Positions 12,429 to 24,091 are shown, counted from the stretch's first letter. The stretch is DNA of 64,000 nt from Tupaia tana (GCA_026018925.1 JAKSZU010000004.1:42236233-42300232); one strand, 5' to 3'. Notes: a model not told the origin generated them from the letters alone. Made by a program: numbers and translations.

Positions 12429-12506
12429 CTGAGTCATCAGAAAAGTCATAATGCATCTTTGCATAGAAAAACAGAAAAATATATCATAACTTTTCCAACA
12501 ACTCAA
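12429..12506. mobile_element. palindromic TA-flanked DNA element (MITE), family 1
   Basis: A near-complete palindrome of about 78 bp. The left half ctgagtcatcagaaaagtca pairs with the right half aacttttccaacaactcaa, around a centre with gcatagaaaaacag. It is flanked by TA on both sides (12427-12428 and 12507-12508), the target choice of Tc1/mariner elements. Other copies: 28117, 35385 and 43791, with half of one at 20936. Confidence 0.8.
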
Positions 12507-12589
12507 TACCTCCGTTTTACTTATTTGCATTCTTATATATAGAATGCAAATTCCTTAGCTGAGGTGGTCATAAGTGCTTGCATAAATTA

Positions 12590-13018
12590 CTAAAATGACC
12601 ACCTAGTTGATATTTTCACCTCCATCATTTTACCCCTTAAATCTACTCTCATCTTCTGTTAGAGCTACCTCTCAAGTAGCAAATTCCTCCTCCATAATAC
12701 TCTTTAATACTCTATAATGGATCTTATATTTTTAGATTCATCTGGTCCGATCTTAGCTCAGGGCATTTCTCTCTCTTCTATTAGCTCCTACTCCCTCCCT
12801 TTAAAAGCAAACATACCCTTTGTTTAAGCCTTGAGAACACATTTATTTCTCAAACAGGTTCTGTCTCGCACTTTCCTACTTTGGCTAATGCTGCACCTTG
12901 AACGCCTGTACCTCTTCATCTGATGAGCATTAACTGGACCACAGAGATCCTAAAACTTAGCTTCAACTCCTCATGGAGGACTCTCCTACTCTTTGCATTT
13001 TTGTAACAACTTATATTT
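12590..13018 (+). mobile_element. L2 LINE 3' region relic
   Basis: Reads like decayed L2 3' sequence: cttagcttcaactcctcatg, gaggactctcctactc, then gtaacaacttatatttac. It is split by a type A SINE inserted at 13019. Confidence 0.45.
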
Positions 13019-13289
13019 ACTTTTTTTTTTTTGGGGGGGGAGAGATTTTTTTTGCTATAGGGTGCATGCATTCACCAGACAGAGAGAGACAGAGAGACAG
13101 AAAGTGAGAAATCACCCCCCAGGGGGGATGGCCATGCCGCAATCCCTTCTCCTCCATTCTCCTCTCAGGATCTTGGGCACACATGCACACACGCCCAGCG
13201 TGAGTTTAAGCTGCTGGGTCCGGGACTTGAACCGCGGTCGACTACGTGGGAGTTCAGCGACATAGCCATTACGCTAACTGCTGGTCCCC
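13019..13289 (-). repeat. tRNA-derived SINE, type A
   Basis: Well-preserved minus-strand copy. The head still reads gaaccgcggtcgactacgtg with intact CpGs. Flanks aacttatattt at 13008-13018 and 13290-13300 are a perfect target-site duplication. The 90-codon frame across it is SINE sequence. Confidence 0.93.
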
Positions 13290-13389
13290 AACTTATATTT
13301 TACTTTTCTATAAGGCTGAGCCACATGGAAAGGTTCTGGGTTCAATTCTGAAAATCTGTGCCAAATCAAAACCCTTTTTCCTCTAATAC

Positions 13390-13535
13390 TCCATCCTATC
13401 AGGATCCTGGGCCATCAGGATCCTGAACGTACATGCATGCTGGCATGTTTTTGAAGTCGCTGAGGCTGGGACTGGAATATTGGTTAAAAAAAAAATGGGG
13501 CACTTAATCACTGCACTTTACCACCAATTCACTTA
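13390..13535 (-). repeat. decayed type A SINE relic
   Basis: Order of blocks on the minus strand: ccatcctatcaggatcctggg, catgcatgctggcatg, ttttgaagtcgctgaggctgg and ggactggaatattggtt, as in type A heads. The segment ggccatcaggatcct is partly repeated. Confidence 0.45.
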
Positions 13536-13918
13536 CATGCATCTTGATTCACTTTTTTCTGTTCTATATCATCATTCAGGCCTCAAACATTTTCAAGGAA
13601 ATACTAAAAAGATAAACCCTTTGCTTTCCATGTGTAAATAATTATGGCAAGAAACCTACACTCATTTTTAATGCCATAGGCAATCAACATTTTCTTTCTC
13701 TAATCACTTCATCAGACACCAATTACAGATTGAACATGATATTCTAGAACAATTTTCCAAATGAAATTAATTGAAGTTTTATTTTTAATGGCATTCATGA
13801 AATTCTAAGAAAAGTCTTCTTTGGTTTCTCTAGCAGCTAGTTTTGTTAGGATATTTCAATGATTTGGCATTAGAAAACAAAGTTTCTTCAGAATTAGGTA
13901 TATCTATGTGTGTACATC

Positions 13919-14494
13919 TGTTACGAATTGTTCCTGGGTGTGCCCATAGAGTGTGGCCAGACATTAACTGGCATGTGAGTCAATGGACAAGAAAAGAACT
14001 GCTTTCAGTTTAAGCAGAAACCATCCAGACAGCTGAGAGCACAGGAGGCACAAAGAAAGTGAGGGATGCTGTTTCCTTTCTCCGGATCCTTTCTTACAGA
14101 GTATGCCATGTGTCTCACTCCCGCTGCCTGCACAACTTTCTCCTGTGACCCTGCTCCATGATTGAGCCTTTGGCTGTATTTCATTCCCACTGGTACTTGG
14201 CCTACACAGTTCTCCAGCCAGACTCAAGTCCTTCACATTTTGGACCTTGAACTTGTACTGGAAGCTGCCTCGTGGTATACAGGCCTTCAGCCTTGGACTC
14301 GGACGTCCCTCAGCTTCCCTGCTTCTGAGTCTTCCAGCTATTATTCCTGTATAAAGGATCCCTCCAGTGTGCAGACGGCTTCTTGCAGGTCTTCTCTACC
14401 TGTGATTATGTGAGATAATTCTTAAAATAAATCACTTCTTTTATGTATATTTGTCCTGGTGATTCTGTTTCTGTGGAGAGCCCTCATCTCACAG
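13919..14494. repeat. old interspersed repeat, class unassigned
   Basis: The right end (gtgattctgtttctgtggag, agccctcatctcacag) and the preceding aataaatcacttcttttatg resemble a common mammalian repeat terminus (tctgtttctctggagaaccc). The left end near tgttacgaattgttcctggg also matches that family's usual start from memory. A polyadenylation-type AATAAA near the right end could mean an LTR, but I cannot assign it. The overlapping frames of 61-90 codons are not recognisable proteins. Confidence 0.5.
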
Positions 14495-15109
14495 TCTTTT
14501 TTCTTAACCATATAAAAAAAAAATCTGAATTTTTTTAACTCAACTTTCCCTACAGGAAACTAACCTGACTTCTAAGGCTACTTTCTAATCCTTTGTCTTC
14601 TATCAAGTCTCGCCTAACCTCAAGGAAATTAATCTTTCATCCCCATAAAGTTCCAGGCATTATGAAAGGATCAGGAGACATAATAATATGTAATATTATC
14701 TTGTTTCCAATGAGGTCAGTTTTTCTGTCATACACACTTTTGACTTTTGACTTTTGATCCTTACACTCTGAGTAAAATGTTTTCTAAACTTAGGAGTGAT
14801 CTCTCAACTGACCTTTCCTGTGTTTGTTTTCCCTGATCCTCTTTGAAACCTATTCTTCCTTTTGTTTCTGTATCACTGTATTTTCCAAAAATTCTCATGT
14901 TTGTTCCCTTTATCTTTTTACTATAATTCACCAAAAGCAGGTATGTTCAAATTCTCTCTTTTTCTCAATATTTTTCTAGATAATTTAATTGCATAGTATT
15001 AATGTCATCTCTATTAATGTCTCTCAAAATGAAATATACAGCCTCATTTTTATTTTTAGCTTCAGTTTTGTATCTGAATCTACTTGTTGAATAACTTTCT
15101 GTTGCCTGA
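14495..15109. other. single-copy T/C-rich sequence
   Basis: Nothing recognised beyond possible extension of the flanking old repeats. Confidence 0.45.
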
Positions 15110-15620
15110 AATTCAATTGGGTTAAAACTGAAGTTCTTAGGTCTTGATATAACAGCAAAATTATTCTAGTCACTCAGCCTTAAAACTTTGCAGTCACTCT
15201 TAATTTCTATTCCACAAACCAGTTAGATAACAAATTTTGTTTTTATTTTTCTATTCTCTTATAACTTAGAATTTCATCATTTCATGCTTAGATTCAAAAA
15301 ATTCTTCCAACTTATCTTTTCTATCTAATATATTCTCCCATTTTGTGAATCTTGTATCTACTGACAGATTAATTATTCCAAACCTCCCACACACATCTGA
15401 GTTCAAACACCTTCTATAGCCATATCTTTATGGAATAAAATCCAAACTCCATCAGATGTCATTTCAAGCTTTCTATGATCTGACTTCAATTTCTAAATAT
15501 AAATTCTACAAGTACCTCCCATTATTCTTTCCAAATTACAGATATAATAGACAATTTCTAGTATTATAAACTGTAAACACATCATGTCACCAATCCATTA
15601 TAATGACCTTTCCTCTCAAG
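15110..15620 (+). mobile_element. L2 LINE 3' region relic
   Basis: Recognisable ordered L2 phrases: gcagtcactcttaatttcta, then gaataaaatccaaactccat, then catttcaagctttctatgatctgact. Strongly diverged. Confidence 0.6.
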
Positions 15621-15725
15621 TGTCCAAGTTCAAATTTTTTTCCCCTTTTTTCTTTTAATTGCCTGACAGCACATGCACGTACTAGAAAAAGAGAGAGAGA
15701 AAACACAGTTTTTAGGCTTTTTATT

Positions 15726-15975
15726 AAGATTTTTTTTCCTTTAATTTACCAGAGAGTGTATGCATGTATTCATTAGAAAGAGGAGGATAGGGAAAAAGTG
15801 CCTCTCAATAAGGTATGGTCATGCCACAATTCCTTCTTCTCCAGTTCACCATCTTGTCAGGATTATGGGCATGCACACACATATACCTCACATATTTTTC
15901 AACCCACCAGGCCAGGACTTAAACCATGCAGTCAGTCATGAGGGATCTGACTCCCTTAACAAGGTCATGTAGTTG
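15726..15975 (-). repeat. old type A SINE
   Basis: Minus-strand copy: T-rich tail, ggtatggtcatgccacaatt, ccttcttctccagttcacca, gattatgggcatgcacacac, and a head with aggacttaaaccatgcag. Many substitutions, so an early insertion. Confidence 0.75.
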
Positions 15976-16169
15976 GCCAAATATATTGTGCCATTAATAG
16001 ATTTATGCTTTGTAAAAATGAACAATTATGAAGAAAGTTAATAATTTTTCCTAGCAAAAAAAATGTTTCCAGGGATTGTAATTGTGAATAATATGTCTAG
16101 GATGCTCTGCCTAAGAATCAACGTTGGATTTTTGGACCAACTGTCTGTTTGCAATTTACATCAATTGTC

Positions 16170-16312
16170 TAAATTTTTTGAGTCCATCTGCTAAAAATGG
16201 GTTAATAATAATTATCTTAAAGGTTCTGTGAAGATTAAACAAAATGATCCACATATAAAGTGATATACGTGAGTCTTGACATACAATTCAATAACTGATG
16301 TGTATTTTCATT
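16170..16312 (+). repeat. MIR SINE relic
   Basis: Contains tgagtccatctgctaaaaatgg, taataataattatctta, ggttctgtgaagattaaa and a degraded 3' end, in MIR order. Confidence 0.65.
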
Positions 16313-16654
16313 AATTTTGTTCCTTCCATCTTCCAGACAGGAGGCTGTGTCAATGAAAGTTATTCCATTATATTCTTGTGTAACAGGCCTTTTTTAAAAA
16401 TTCAATTTCAAGTACTCTGTAATTATTTTTTGCATTTTTTTCTGGTTTTATCATTTAGATAAAGTCCATTTATATAGTGTAGCATATAAGGAATTAAGTA
16501 AACTGGAGCATGAGAAAAAGTATGAAGTTTCCTGTATAACTTTATGAATTCTTGTGATTAGCAAAGGTCGGCTGTTAAGAGGGAATAGATTTCTGTGAAA
16601 ATTCATGAGATCTTCAGGGTAAGAGATCTCACATTTTCATTTTTATTGACACTA

Positions 16655-16765
16655 TTCCAGTTTAGGCTACTATCATCTCAAACCTGGCCTACTGGATAAC
16701 TTTCTAAATATTTTGTCCCTATCTCCTCCTGTTGTTGCCATAGTTTTCTTCTTAACACAATTCTA
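16655..16765 (+). mobile_element. L2 LINE fragment
   Basis: The segment ctatcatctcaaacctggcc, tactggataactttcta and ccctatctcctcct matches the L2 stretch usually read as catcatctcttgcctggactactgcaacagcctcc, which also occurs in the 53-kb copy. Confidence 0.5.
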
Positions 16766-17012
16766 ATCATCTCTCTCCATGATTTAGATATAATTATGGC
16801 TTCAGCTACTTGAAAAATAAATTTTAAAAAAGTTGGCATAGAATTCAGGACATTTCATAATGTCTAATTTATCAGTCCAGCTTTATAATGATGTTTATCT
16901 CACACACAGTACACTAAGGTGAAATAAAAAAAATCTCAGGCAATTTTAAGATGTTTTTTTTTTTTTTTTTTTCTCGACTGTGCTTTCCTGTCCTCCAACC
17001 CCCTTCTTTTCT

Positions 17013-17188
17013 TTTTTTAAAAAAATAATTATTTAACTTTATTTATCCATTTATTTATTTATTGTAATTTTACCAGAGAGGGACAGAGAGAGAAAGTGAG
17101 AAAGCAAACTGCCAGGTCCGGGACTCAAACCATGGTCAGCCATGTGGGAGTCTGGCACCCCTAACCACCACACCATCTGCTGGTCCCC
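17013..17188 (-). repeat. tRNA-derived SINE, type B
   Basis: TTTA-rich tail, attttaccagagagggacag, gccaggtccgggactcaaac and a head ending catctgctggtcccc. Flanks acccccttcttttct (16998-17012) and acccccttttttct (17189-17202) are its target-site duplication. Confidence 0.9.
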
Positions 17189-17422
17189 ACCCCCTTTTTT
17201 CTTATACAGATTCTTACTAATTTTTCGAAATACTATAAAGGACTGTCACACCCTCCACCATGTTTTCATTTGCTACACTCCTGTAGATTTGTATCTTTAC
17301 TTTATAGATAAATGTGTATTCATAATAAATCTTTAATATATACATAAGGTTTATAGCATATAATATCTCAAGTGTGTGTATATATATAATATATACATAA
17401 AATGTAAATATAGGAAATATAT

Positions 17423-17686
17423 ATATATATTTTTTTTTTTGGAGAGGTTTTTGCTATAGGGCACGTGCGCTCGCCAGACAGAGAGAAACAGAGAGATAGA
17501 AAGCGAGATATCATCTCCTAGGGGCGATGGCCATGCCGCAATCCCTTCTCCTCCATTCTCCTCTCGGGATCTTGGGCACGCACGCACACGTGCGCGGCGT
17601 GTTTTAAGCCACTGGGTCCGGGATGCGAACCGCGGTCGACTACGTGGGAGTCCAGCGACATAGCCATTACGCTAACTGCTGGTCCC
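17423..17686 (-). repeat. tRNA-derived SINE, type A, young
   Basis: Minus-strand copy with many intact CpGs (gcgaaccgcggtcgactacg) and a full A-tail. Flanks ggaaatatat (17413-17422) and ggaaatgtat (17687-17696) are its target-site duplication. The frame at 17351-17587 is SINE sequence. Confidence 0.93.
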
Positions 17687-17717
17687 GGAAATGTATTATT
17701 AATAATGTGTATACATG

Positions 17718-17890
17718 GGGCCGGCAGGTTGCATGGTGGTTAAGCTGCTAGATTCCTACATGGCTTACCGTGGTTCAAGTCCTGGACCTGGTGGCTTGCT
17801 TTCTTACTTTCTCTCTCTCTGTGTCTCTATCTGGTCAAGTTAAGAAATAATGGTAATGGATAAATAAGATAAATTATTCTTTGAAAAAAT
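17718..17890 (+). repeat. tRNA-derived SINE, type B
   Basis: Head gggccggcaggttgcatggtgg, box B-like ggttcaagtcc, a CT block, ctggtcaagttaagaaataa, then an A-rich tail. Lies 31 bp past the preceding type A element, in opposite orientation. Confidence 0.9.
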
Positions 17891-17949
17891 ATATATATAC
17901 AAAATACACGTACATAGACACATTTAGAATTATAAAATTTAGGTACATG

Positions 17950-18070
17950 ACTTTCTCTTCCACCAAGTCATAAGCTCTGTAAGACATATATGTTAGCATA
18001 GTGTCTGGCACATACTAAATTATCAATATAGTTTTCTTAAATGTAAGGACGAATGATTGAATGAATTGAC
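17950..18070 (+). mobile_element. L2 LINE 3' end
   Basis: Typical ending: aagctctgtaagaca, agtgtctggcacatactaaa, then gaatgattgaatgaa. Confidence 0.7.
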
Positions 18071-18571
18071 TTCTATTTCATCAACTATGAAACACACAAA
18101 TGCCAGGCTTTACTTTGCTGTTCAGTTTTGCTTCGCTGACAGATATCAATTTCTAAAATGTACTTTCTGAGTTCCAATTATTTTGACATCACAAAATGAT
18201 AGGGCTGAAAAGGAATACCGCAATGCACACTCAAGGCTTCAATGAGGCCATCATTACTCGGGAAAATATCTTCTATTTTAGAAAAGTTCAACTCTGAATA
18301 GGCTTTTATAACCTGCTCCATTCACTCAACTCTTTCATGTTTAATAATGTCCACTATTAGTTCCCACCGACAGTCTTGAGATTATTTTTCAAGGTAATTG
18401 AACCATTATATTTCCCCTCACCCAATTTTTTTTCTATCTAGCAAGATGGCAAAACATCAGAAGTTTTAAGAAAGTTAAATATGTCAGAATAAGGAAGGAC
18501 TATGACTAAAGCTATAAAATTGAAGCTCTTTTATTTACAAGCTTCTATATTCACTTGAATGTGTTGATTCT
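18071..18571. other. single-copy sequence
   Basis: No gene or repeat that I can name. A stretch at 18190-18400 is moderately GC-balanced but unassigned. Confidence 0.4.
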
Positions 18572-18588
18572 ATCTTCTGAAAATTTCT

Positions 18589-18752
18589 TTTTTTAAAAAA
18601 TGTTTATTTATTTAATTCCATTTGCTATTACTATTTTTTTAATTTGACCAGAGAGAGAGATAGAAAAGGAGAAAGCAAGCTGCCAGGTCCAGGACTCGAA
18701 CCACAGATGGGATTCCAAGCCTCAAGCAAACCATGCCACCTCCCAGCCCCTA
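18589..18752 (-). repeat. tRNA-derived SINE, type B
   Basis: Minus-strand copy with a head deletion (the wobble region is missing between accacagatggg and attccaagc). Flanked by a perfect 17-bp target-site duplication, atcttctgaaaatttct, at 18572-18588 and 18753-18769. Confidence 0.93.
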
Positions 18753-18954
18753 ATCTTCTGAAAATTTCTGAGATACACTAACCCACTCCAAATTCCTTAT
18801 CATCAGATCAACATTATTTTTTTTTCCTTTGATCTCTGGTCCCTGGTTTGGCATGCAGTCACTTAGTTGCTAAAAATACTTAACATTCACTTCATTTACA
18901 AACTATCAATGATGTTTCCTGGTTTTCTCTTTTGTTTTTATTTTGTTTCATTTT

Positions 18955-19062
18955 CTATAGTAGAGTCTCACCATTCTGCCCAGGTTAACCTATATCTCAA
19001 AATACTGTTGCCTCAGCCTCCTCAGTAGCTAGGATTTACAGGCACACACCACTGTACCTGAC
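18955..19062 (-). repeat. 7SL RNA-derived SINE monomer (FLAM-like)
   Basis: On the minus strand it carries the Alu-domain order. On the plus strand this reads gagtctcaccattctgccca, then tgcctcagcctcctcagtag, ctaggatttacaggcaca and accactgtacctg. The section between is shortened, as in monomeric 7SL SINEs. This is the main support for a Euarchontoglires host. Confidence 0.8.
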
Positions 19063-19079
19063 GTCTGCTCTAGTTCTAA

Positions 19080-19535
19080 GGCATGGTCTTATAACCTTGA
19101 CTTGACTATAAAACTAGCTTTGTTTACTTTGTCATCAATTAACTTGGTTTCATTTTCTTTTGTGCTAGTCGGCCTATCTGCTCTGAAGAGACTTTTAATA
19201 CAAAAGTAGTATCTATAGCTGAGTTTCTATTTCTGTTGGTCACTATTTTATAATGTATATTCTCTTGTTCAGTGACCAGAATAAGAGCAATGCCAAAACC
19301 AAGGCAGGAGGGCTAAATAACAGAATCAAGGTCATAAATGTATACTTAAACCTGACTTCAAATCTACACTTAAATTTACAACTTATTGTGAAAATTAGAA
19401 TATGATGGAGACAATTATTCTAGCAAAGTCATCAAGTATGGCTGCTATCGTCTTTTTAAGGTTCCTTTAATTTTTTCTTAAATGTGAAGCTTAGGGTTAC
19501 AGGTATGTAAAAGTAGTAATTATGGGTATGATAAA
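19080..19535. other. single-copy sequence
   Basis: Nothing recognised. Confidence 0.4.
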
Positions 19536-19539
19536 AACG

Positions 19540-19650
19540 TATGCTATTTACATAGCACTCACTACATGCTAAGAATATTACTCATTTGATCACATTTTAT
19601 AGTTACAGTAATATTATTTCCATTTTACAGATGAAGATATACAGCTGAGG
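19540..19650 (-). repeat. MIR SINE relic
   Basis: Reverse-strand MIR order: cactcactacatgctaagaa, actcatttgatcacatttta, tatttccattttacagatg. Confidence 0.75.
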
Positions 19651-20029
19651 GAAAATGTCCAAAACAATTTTGTGCAGCTTAAGTTTTAATACTCTCAAAA
19701 AGATAAGAACTATACATACCTTACAGAAATATAATTTGAAAGTTTATTTAAATTTTTTAAATGTATTTAGTTTTATGGCTTTAAAACATTTTTGTCTGTT
19801 TCAGTCACTATTTATTATCAGTTTATTTATTTCAGAAGAAATAAATGCATTTTTAATTACATGTTATATTTATAAAAGTAGCTTATTAATTTTTTTCTAT
19901 ATGATGTTCTTATGTCACTAAATCATCCTTTATGAAATTAGTATCTAACAGTGAATCAATGACCAAGTTATCAGGCTATCCCAATGTGAGAGTGTTTGCA
20001 GCATCTGCTATTTATTTTGCTATATTATT

Positions 20030-20175
20030 GCAATTCTTGAGGTCTAGATATTCAAAATATTCACCACCTAGGACTTTATCTGAAATACACAATCTCAGAA
20101 TTTATTCTAGATCCAAGAATTTGGAATCTAGCCTTTGGCAAGCTTCCCAAATTAAATTACACCCATAATCACTAG
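20030..20175 (-). mobile_element. possible hAT (MER5-like) DNA-transposon relic
   Basis: Blocks ctgaaatacacaatctcaga, tttggaatctagcctttggc and cactagagcatggc recall reverse-strand MER5-type elements. Divergence is high. Confidence 0.35.
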
Positions 20176-20467
20176 AGCATGGCACCTGAATGTTCTGTAC
20201 TTGTCAGGAAGAAAAAAAAATGCTCTATATCAAAATATAGGCATTAATACCAAGTATTATCTAAGGAAAGCAGAAAAAAACGAAATGAATGTAGATAGGT
20301 AACCAGACATTAATCAAGGATTATCCTTTAAAATTAAGAAGACCCTTATAAATATTACATGCAATCATATGGAAAATAGTGAGAACAAACTAACCCAGTG
20401 AAGGAAAAAATTTCAACGGATTTGAAGGTTATGGAAAAGTGATTGCCAGTAAAATATACTGGGAATG

Positions 20468-20751
20468 AGATCAACAGTTGGCGTAATGGCTATGTCGCTG
20501 GACTCCCATGTAATAGAACATGGTTTGAGTCCTGGAACCGGTAGCTTAAACTCATGCTGGGTATGTGTGTGTGCGTGCCCAAAATCCCCAGAGGAGAATG
20601 GAGGAGAAGGGATTGTGGCATGGCCATCCCCCCTGGGGGGTGATTTCTCACTTTCTGTCTCTGTCTTTCTCTGTCTTCCTGGAGAGCACACATGCCCTAT
20701 AGCAAAAATCTATCAAAAACAAAATATATATATATATATATACATACACAT

Positions 20752-20781
<30 letters not shown>
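20468..20781 (+). repeat. tRNA-derived SINE, type A, with (TA)n(CA)n tail
   Basis: Complete plus-strand copy. Box A ttggcgtaatgg is near consensus, and box B is mutated to ggtttgagtcc. The A-tail has become TA then CA dinucleotide repeats. Flanks atactgggaatg at 20456-20467 and 20782-20793 are a perfect target-site duplication. The 118-codon frame at 20465-20821 is SINE read-through. Confidence 0.95.
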
Positions 20782-20782
<1 letters not shown>

Positions 20783-20935
20783 TACTGGGAATGCATCTCC
20801 ATAGGCACTGCTTTAGTATGAGTATACTCATGATTCATGTAAGAGTCTCATTCCAAGGCAACTATACCTGTTGAATCAAAGGCTGTGGAGATAGATAAGT
20901 AGATAATACATGTGTACTATCAAAATACATATATA

Positions 20936-21080
20936 CTGAGTCATCAGAAATGTCAAGACACATTTTTGCATAGAAAAATAGTTTTTATTCAAGTGCCCTC
21001 CACACCCAATCAACTTCATCATTCATTGTACAGTTTTCCCAAGGTTGCCATAAAATTTTTATTTTCATAAATTAAATTTT
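20936..21080 (-). mobile_element. possible mariner-like parent fragment of palindromic element family 1
   Basis: Begins after TA (20934-20935) with ctgagtcatcag, the same end as the element at 12429, and keeps the inner tttttgcatagaaaa. It then continues into non-palindromic sequence. Read on the minus strand, that part gives MMKLIGCGGHLNKNYF after a stop. This weakly recalls the W-x-K-C-(I/V)-x-x-G-G-x-Y-F end of mariner transposases. No second terminus is seen. Broken and inactive. Confidence 0.4.
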
Positions 21081-23260
21081 GTTTTTGAAATCTGGAGCAT
21101 TAATAAAATTCTAGTCTTATGGTCTTTTTTTCTTTTTGCCACTGCTTCTTAATGTTTAATATGTGGTTCTTTAATTATGTATAAAAAAATTTAAATTACT
21201 TCAAAAAAATTAATTTGGGGCAAAATTTAAACTTATTTTTCTCATGCCTTCACAGTGTGTTATGATTCAACAGGGGAGAACACAAGTTGAAAGTCTACTA
21301 TTAAGTCACTTTCATTAATTATCATTACTTTAATGAAAGCTTTATATAAAGATGAAGGAAATTTGTTCAAAATCAGAAAAATACACAATTAAAAATTTTA
21401 AAGTATAGCAATGTGATAACTATTGCTTTTTTCAATTACATACTTTTCTTCAGTTTCCACATTGAGTTTCTAACAGTTCCTAGACTATAGAAGATGACTA
21501 AAGCACAATTAAACAGTGTACTTGGGAAATAAAATGTCTCTAATATTAAGTAATTAGGAGAAGCTGTATAACACCTGGTCTGCAATTGCAGTATGATTGA
21601 ATCTGCATCCTCAAGGAGCCTATGGTCTGGTAAAGTGACAGATATTAGAGAGCTGTAAAGGAGCACATAATTGTTTGGAAGAATTTTATTATACAGCCAA
21701 TAGAGTAAATGTTCAATCAGAGTTTAAAGAATCAGGTAGAAGAATGTTAGAATAATGAAACCATATAACATGAGAAAATGATATCAAACATTTAGTATTC
21801 ATGTTACTAATCAATAATGCAATATCGATTGCCTACTTTTAAGTGTAAATCAATATTAACTTTCAAAAATGCAACTCAGCAATTCATTAATTATTCTTTA
21901 CAAATTGCACCAAAGAGTTTACCACAGATCTCTCATAGTTTCCTTAAATCAATGCAAAATATATGTCCACTGTGCAATGTTACAAGTTTCTAAGCTTACT
22001 AAAAATAATTGCTGCTAACGGGTTACAATTTAAATAGCTTATGAATAAACACATTTGGTGACTAGTGACCAGTAAAGTGACTTAAAGTAGCACTTAAAAC
22101 TAGCCAACACTCAGATGGCAGTTCCAATGTTAGCAAATTACAACCAAAAGACAGCAATTTAAAAACAGAAAAAATCCTCAGTTTCATATTCAGATAATCA
22201 TTTTCTTAAGAACTTTTTCTGATTCAGGATAACCCACAATAAATATCCAAGTGTTAGCGGTTTCACTTTTAGTCTTAAATGCCCTAAACCCTGCCTGAGT
22301 GTTGGTTGGCAGGTTAGGCGTAACAACATAGCTGCTAGCAGTTCTGCTCTGCCTGGTGCAGTATTGACTGCTGCAGGATGCTTTGCACATATCAACATTT
22401 TCGTACCTAAACTCATGCTGAAACAGCACTGCAAAATGCAGCCTGCCAGCAAATATGCTATGCCACTCTAAAGGGATCTTGATAAGATTTAATTAAAAAG
22501 TTAAATAAGCAAGGATAAAATATTGGTGGGAAAGGAAAACACAATAAAAGGAAGCAGGATGGAATAGCAAGTAAAATTAAAGACATTTAAAAACAAAGCT
22601 AGCATTTGGGTTATTTCAAGTAGGTAAATAAAGGAGAACTTGGAAAAGAAAAATGCCAAATGGAGGAAGCCATGAAGATATTGAAAGATAGGCTTCAATA
22701 TTGTTTTTAGACCATGTTAACTGAACTTGGTTACACTCATAGACTTTCCTTTTAATTGTCTTCCTATCATCCTCCCCTCATTTGTGTAAATGAGCATGAT
22801 TTTTAAAAAAGTATATAAACTCTGCCATGGAAAAATCAATTTGAAGAGATATACACTGTAGTCTTTTTTCCAGAACTAATAAAGGGAAAATCTGAAATAC
22901 TGGGATAAGCAGAACCAAAATTCTTTATCCTAGTTCTGCATCATTATAAACATATCATTTTTTTTTAGCACCGTATTGTTAACCTGGTGCCACAGGTTTA
23001 TAGTTCATTTTCATGAGCCATTTTTCATGGAGTTAGGGGAGATTAATAGATAGACAAATACACAAGCAATGAGTGAGAAGAATAAAGGCAAATTTTTCTT
23101 CTCATTTATTTTACTCTGTGTGATCAGCATGCTTCATTAGTTGGGGAGGAAAGAATGTAGAGAAAATGGTCATTGAATTCCCTCAACCAAAAACTGCTTT
23201 AAGCTACAACTTCATTCTTCCCTTTTCTTCTTTTTGCCCAATGGTGTATACACATCTATG
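21081..23260. other. single-copy AT-rich sequence
   Basis: No gene seen. A stretch at about 21590-21720 (ctcaaggagcctatggtctg) resembles reverse-strand L2. The overlapping minus frames at 22190-22452 have no recognisable domain. Confidence 0.45.
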
Positions 23261-23265
23261 TATAT

Positions 23266-23478
23266 ACAGTCATGAGCTGCATAATGACATTTCAGACAAT
23301 AATCAGCTACACGTATGACAGTGGAACAATAAGCCATATATCACACATAGCCCAACTGAGTAGTACATAGCTAAACTACCTAGGTCTTTGTAAGTACACT
23401 TTTTGATGTCCACGCAAAAATAAAATCACCTAAGAATGCATTTTTCTATGTAACCCTGTGGTTATGTGACACAACACT
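23266..23478 (+). mobile_element. DNA-transposon relic with cagtcatg terminus
   Basis: Starts cagtcatgagctgcataatg and ends near tgtaaccctgtggttatgtgac, a degraded inverted end. Internal phrases aactacctaggtctttgtaag and tacactttttgatg match a familiar mammalian non-autonomous DNA transposon. I do not assign the family name. Confidence 0.55.
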
Positions 23479-23486
23479 TAAATGGG

Positions 23487-23607
23487 ATCTTCAAAAACTT
23501 CATGGAAAATGTATGATTACAAAATTGTGAATTGATTTGAAAATTTCTTTGTACTAAAATAATTTAATAATTTAATATTATTTTCCCATGAATCTTTTGA
23601 TTTTTGC
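23487..23607. mobile_element. short inverted-repeat DNA element, family 2
   Basis: Left atcttcaaaaacttcatgga and right attttcccatgaatcttttg are imperfect inverted repeats about 120 bp apart. The internal tttctttgtactaaaataa matches the centre of the copy at 1925. A (GT)n run follows at 23609-23631. Confidence 0.6.
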
Positions 23608-23751
23608 CGTGTGTGTGTGTGTGTGTGTGTGTACACAGATATGGATATCCTATACATTATACATTTTGTTGTCATTGATTGTACTCTTTAGTAACTCAAT
23701 ATTTAAGTCTGAGTAACTTAAAAAGAAGATTATTTTGCTGACTGGTATAGA

Positions 23752-24032
23752 GATCATAACTCAAGAAGCTGCATCTGGTAAGGGTCTTTTAGGGGGACAA
23801 CATAGTGGAGGTCAACAAGTTGCTAGCAGAGCATACATGTCTGTGTCCATGTTTGTTTTTCCTATAAACCCACAGTATCCAATTAGGGGGGCACACCTTA
23901 ATGCCTAATCACTTCCCAAAAGCCCCATCGTTCAACACCATAATCAAATTGAGTCTCCACCCTCTCCACACCTTTACGATAGCTCACCAAATTTCAATAC
24001 ATAAATTTTAGGGGGAAACACTCAAACCATAC
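23752..24032 (-). mobile_element. MaLR-like (MLT1/MST-type) LTR relic
   Basis: The right part reads cctaatcacttcccaaaagc, then caatacataaattttagg and gggaaacactcaaaccatac. That is the reverse complement of the familiar tatggtttgaatgtgtcccc start of MaLR LTRs. Non-coding relic. Confidence 0.55.
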
Positions 24033-24059
24033 CACATATATATGTATTTGTGTGTTTAT

Positions 24060-24089
24060 ACACACACACACACACACAAACACACACAT
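24060..24089 (+). repeat. (CA)n microsatellite
   Basis: CA dinucleotide repeat with one interruption, between the LTR relic and the Tigger-like relic. Confidence 0.9.
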
Positions 24090-24091
24090 AC

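Noticed and set aside
20465-20821. 118-codon plus-strand open frame
   Set aside because: Lies across a complete type A SINE and its microsatellite tail; the same peptide phrases (for example SLDSHV, SPEENGGEGI) recur at other SINE copies.
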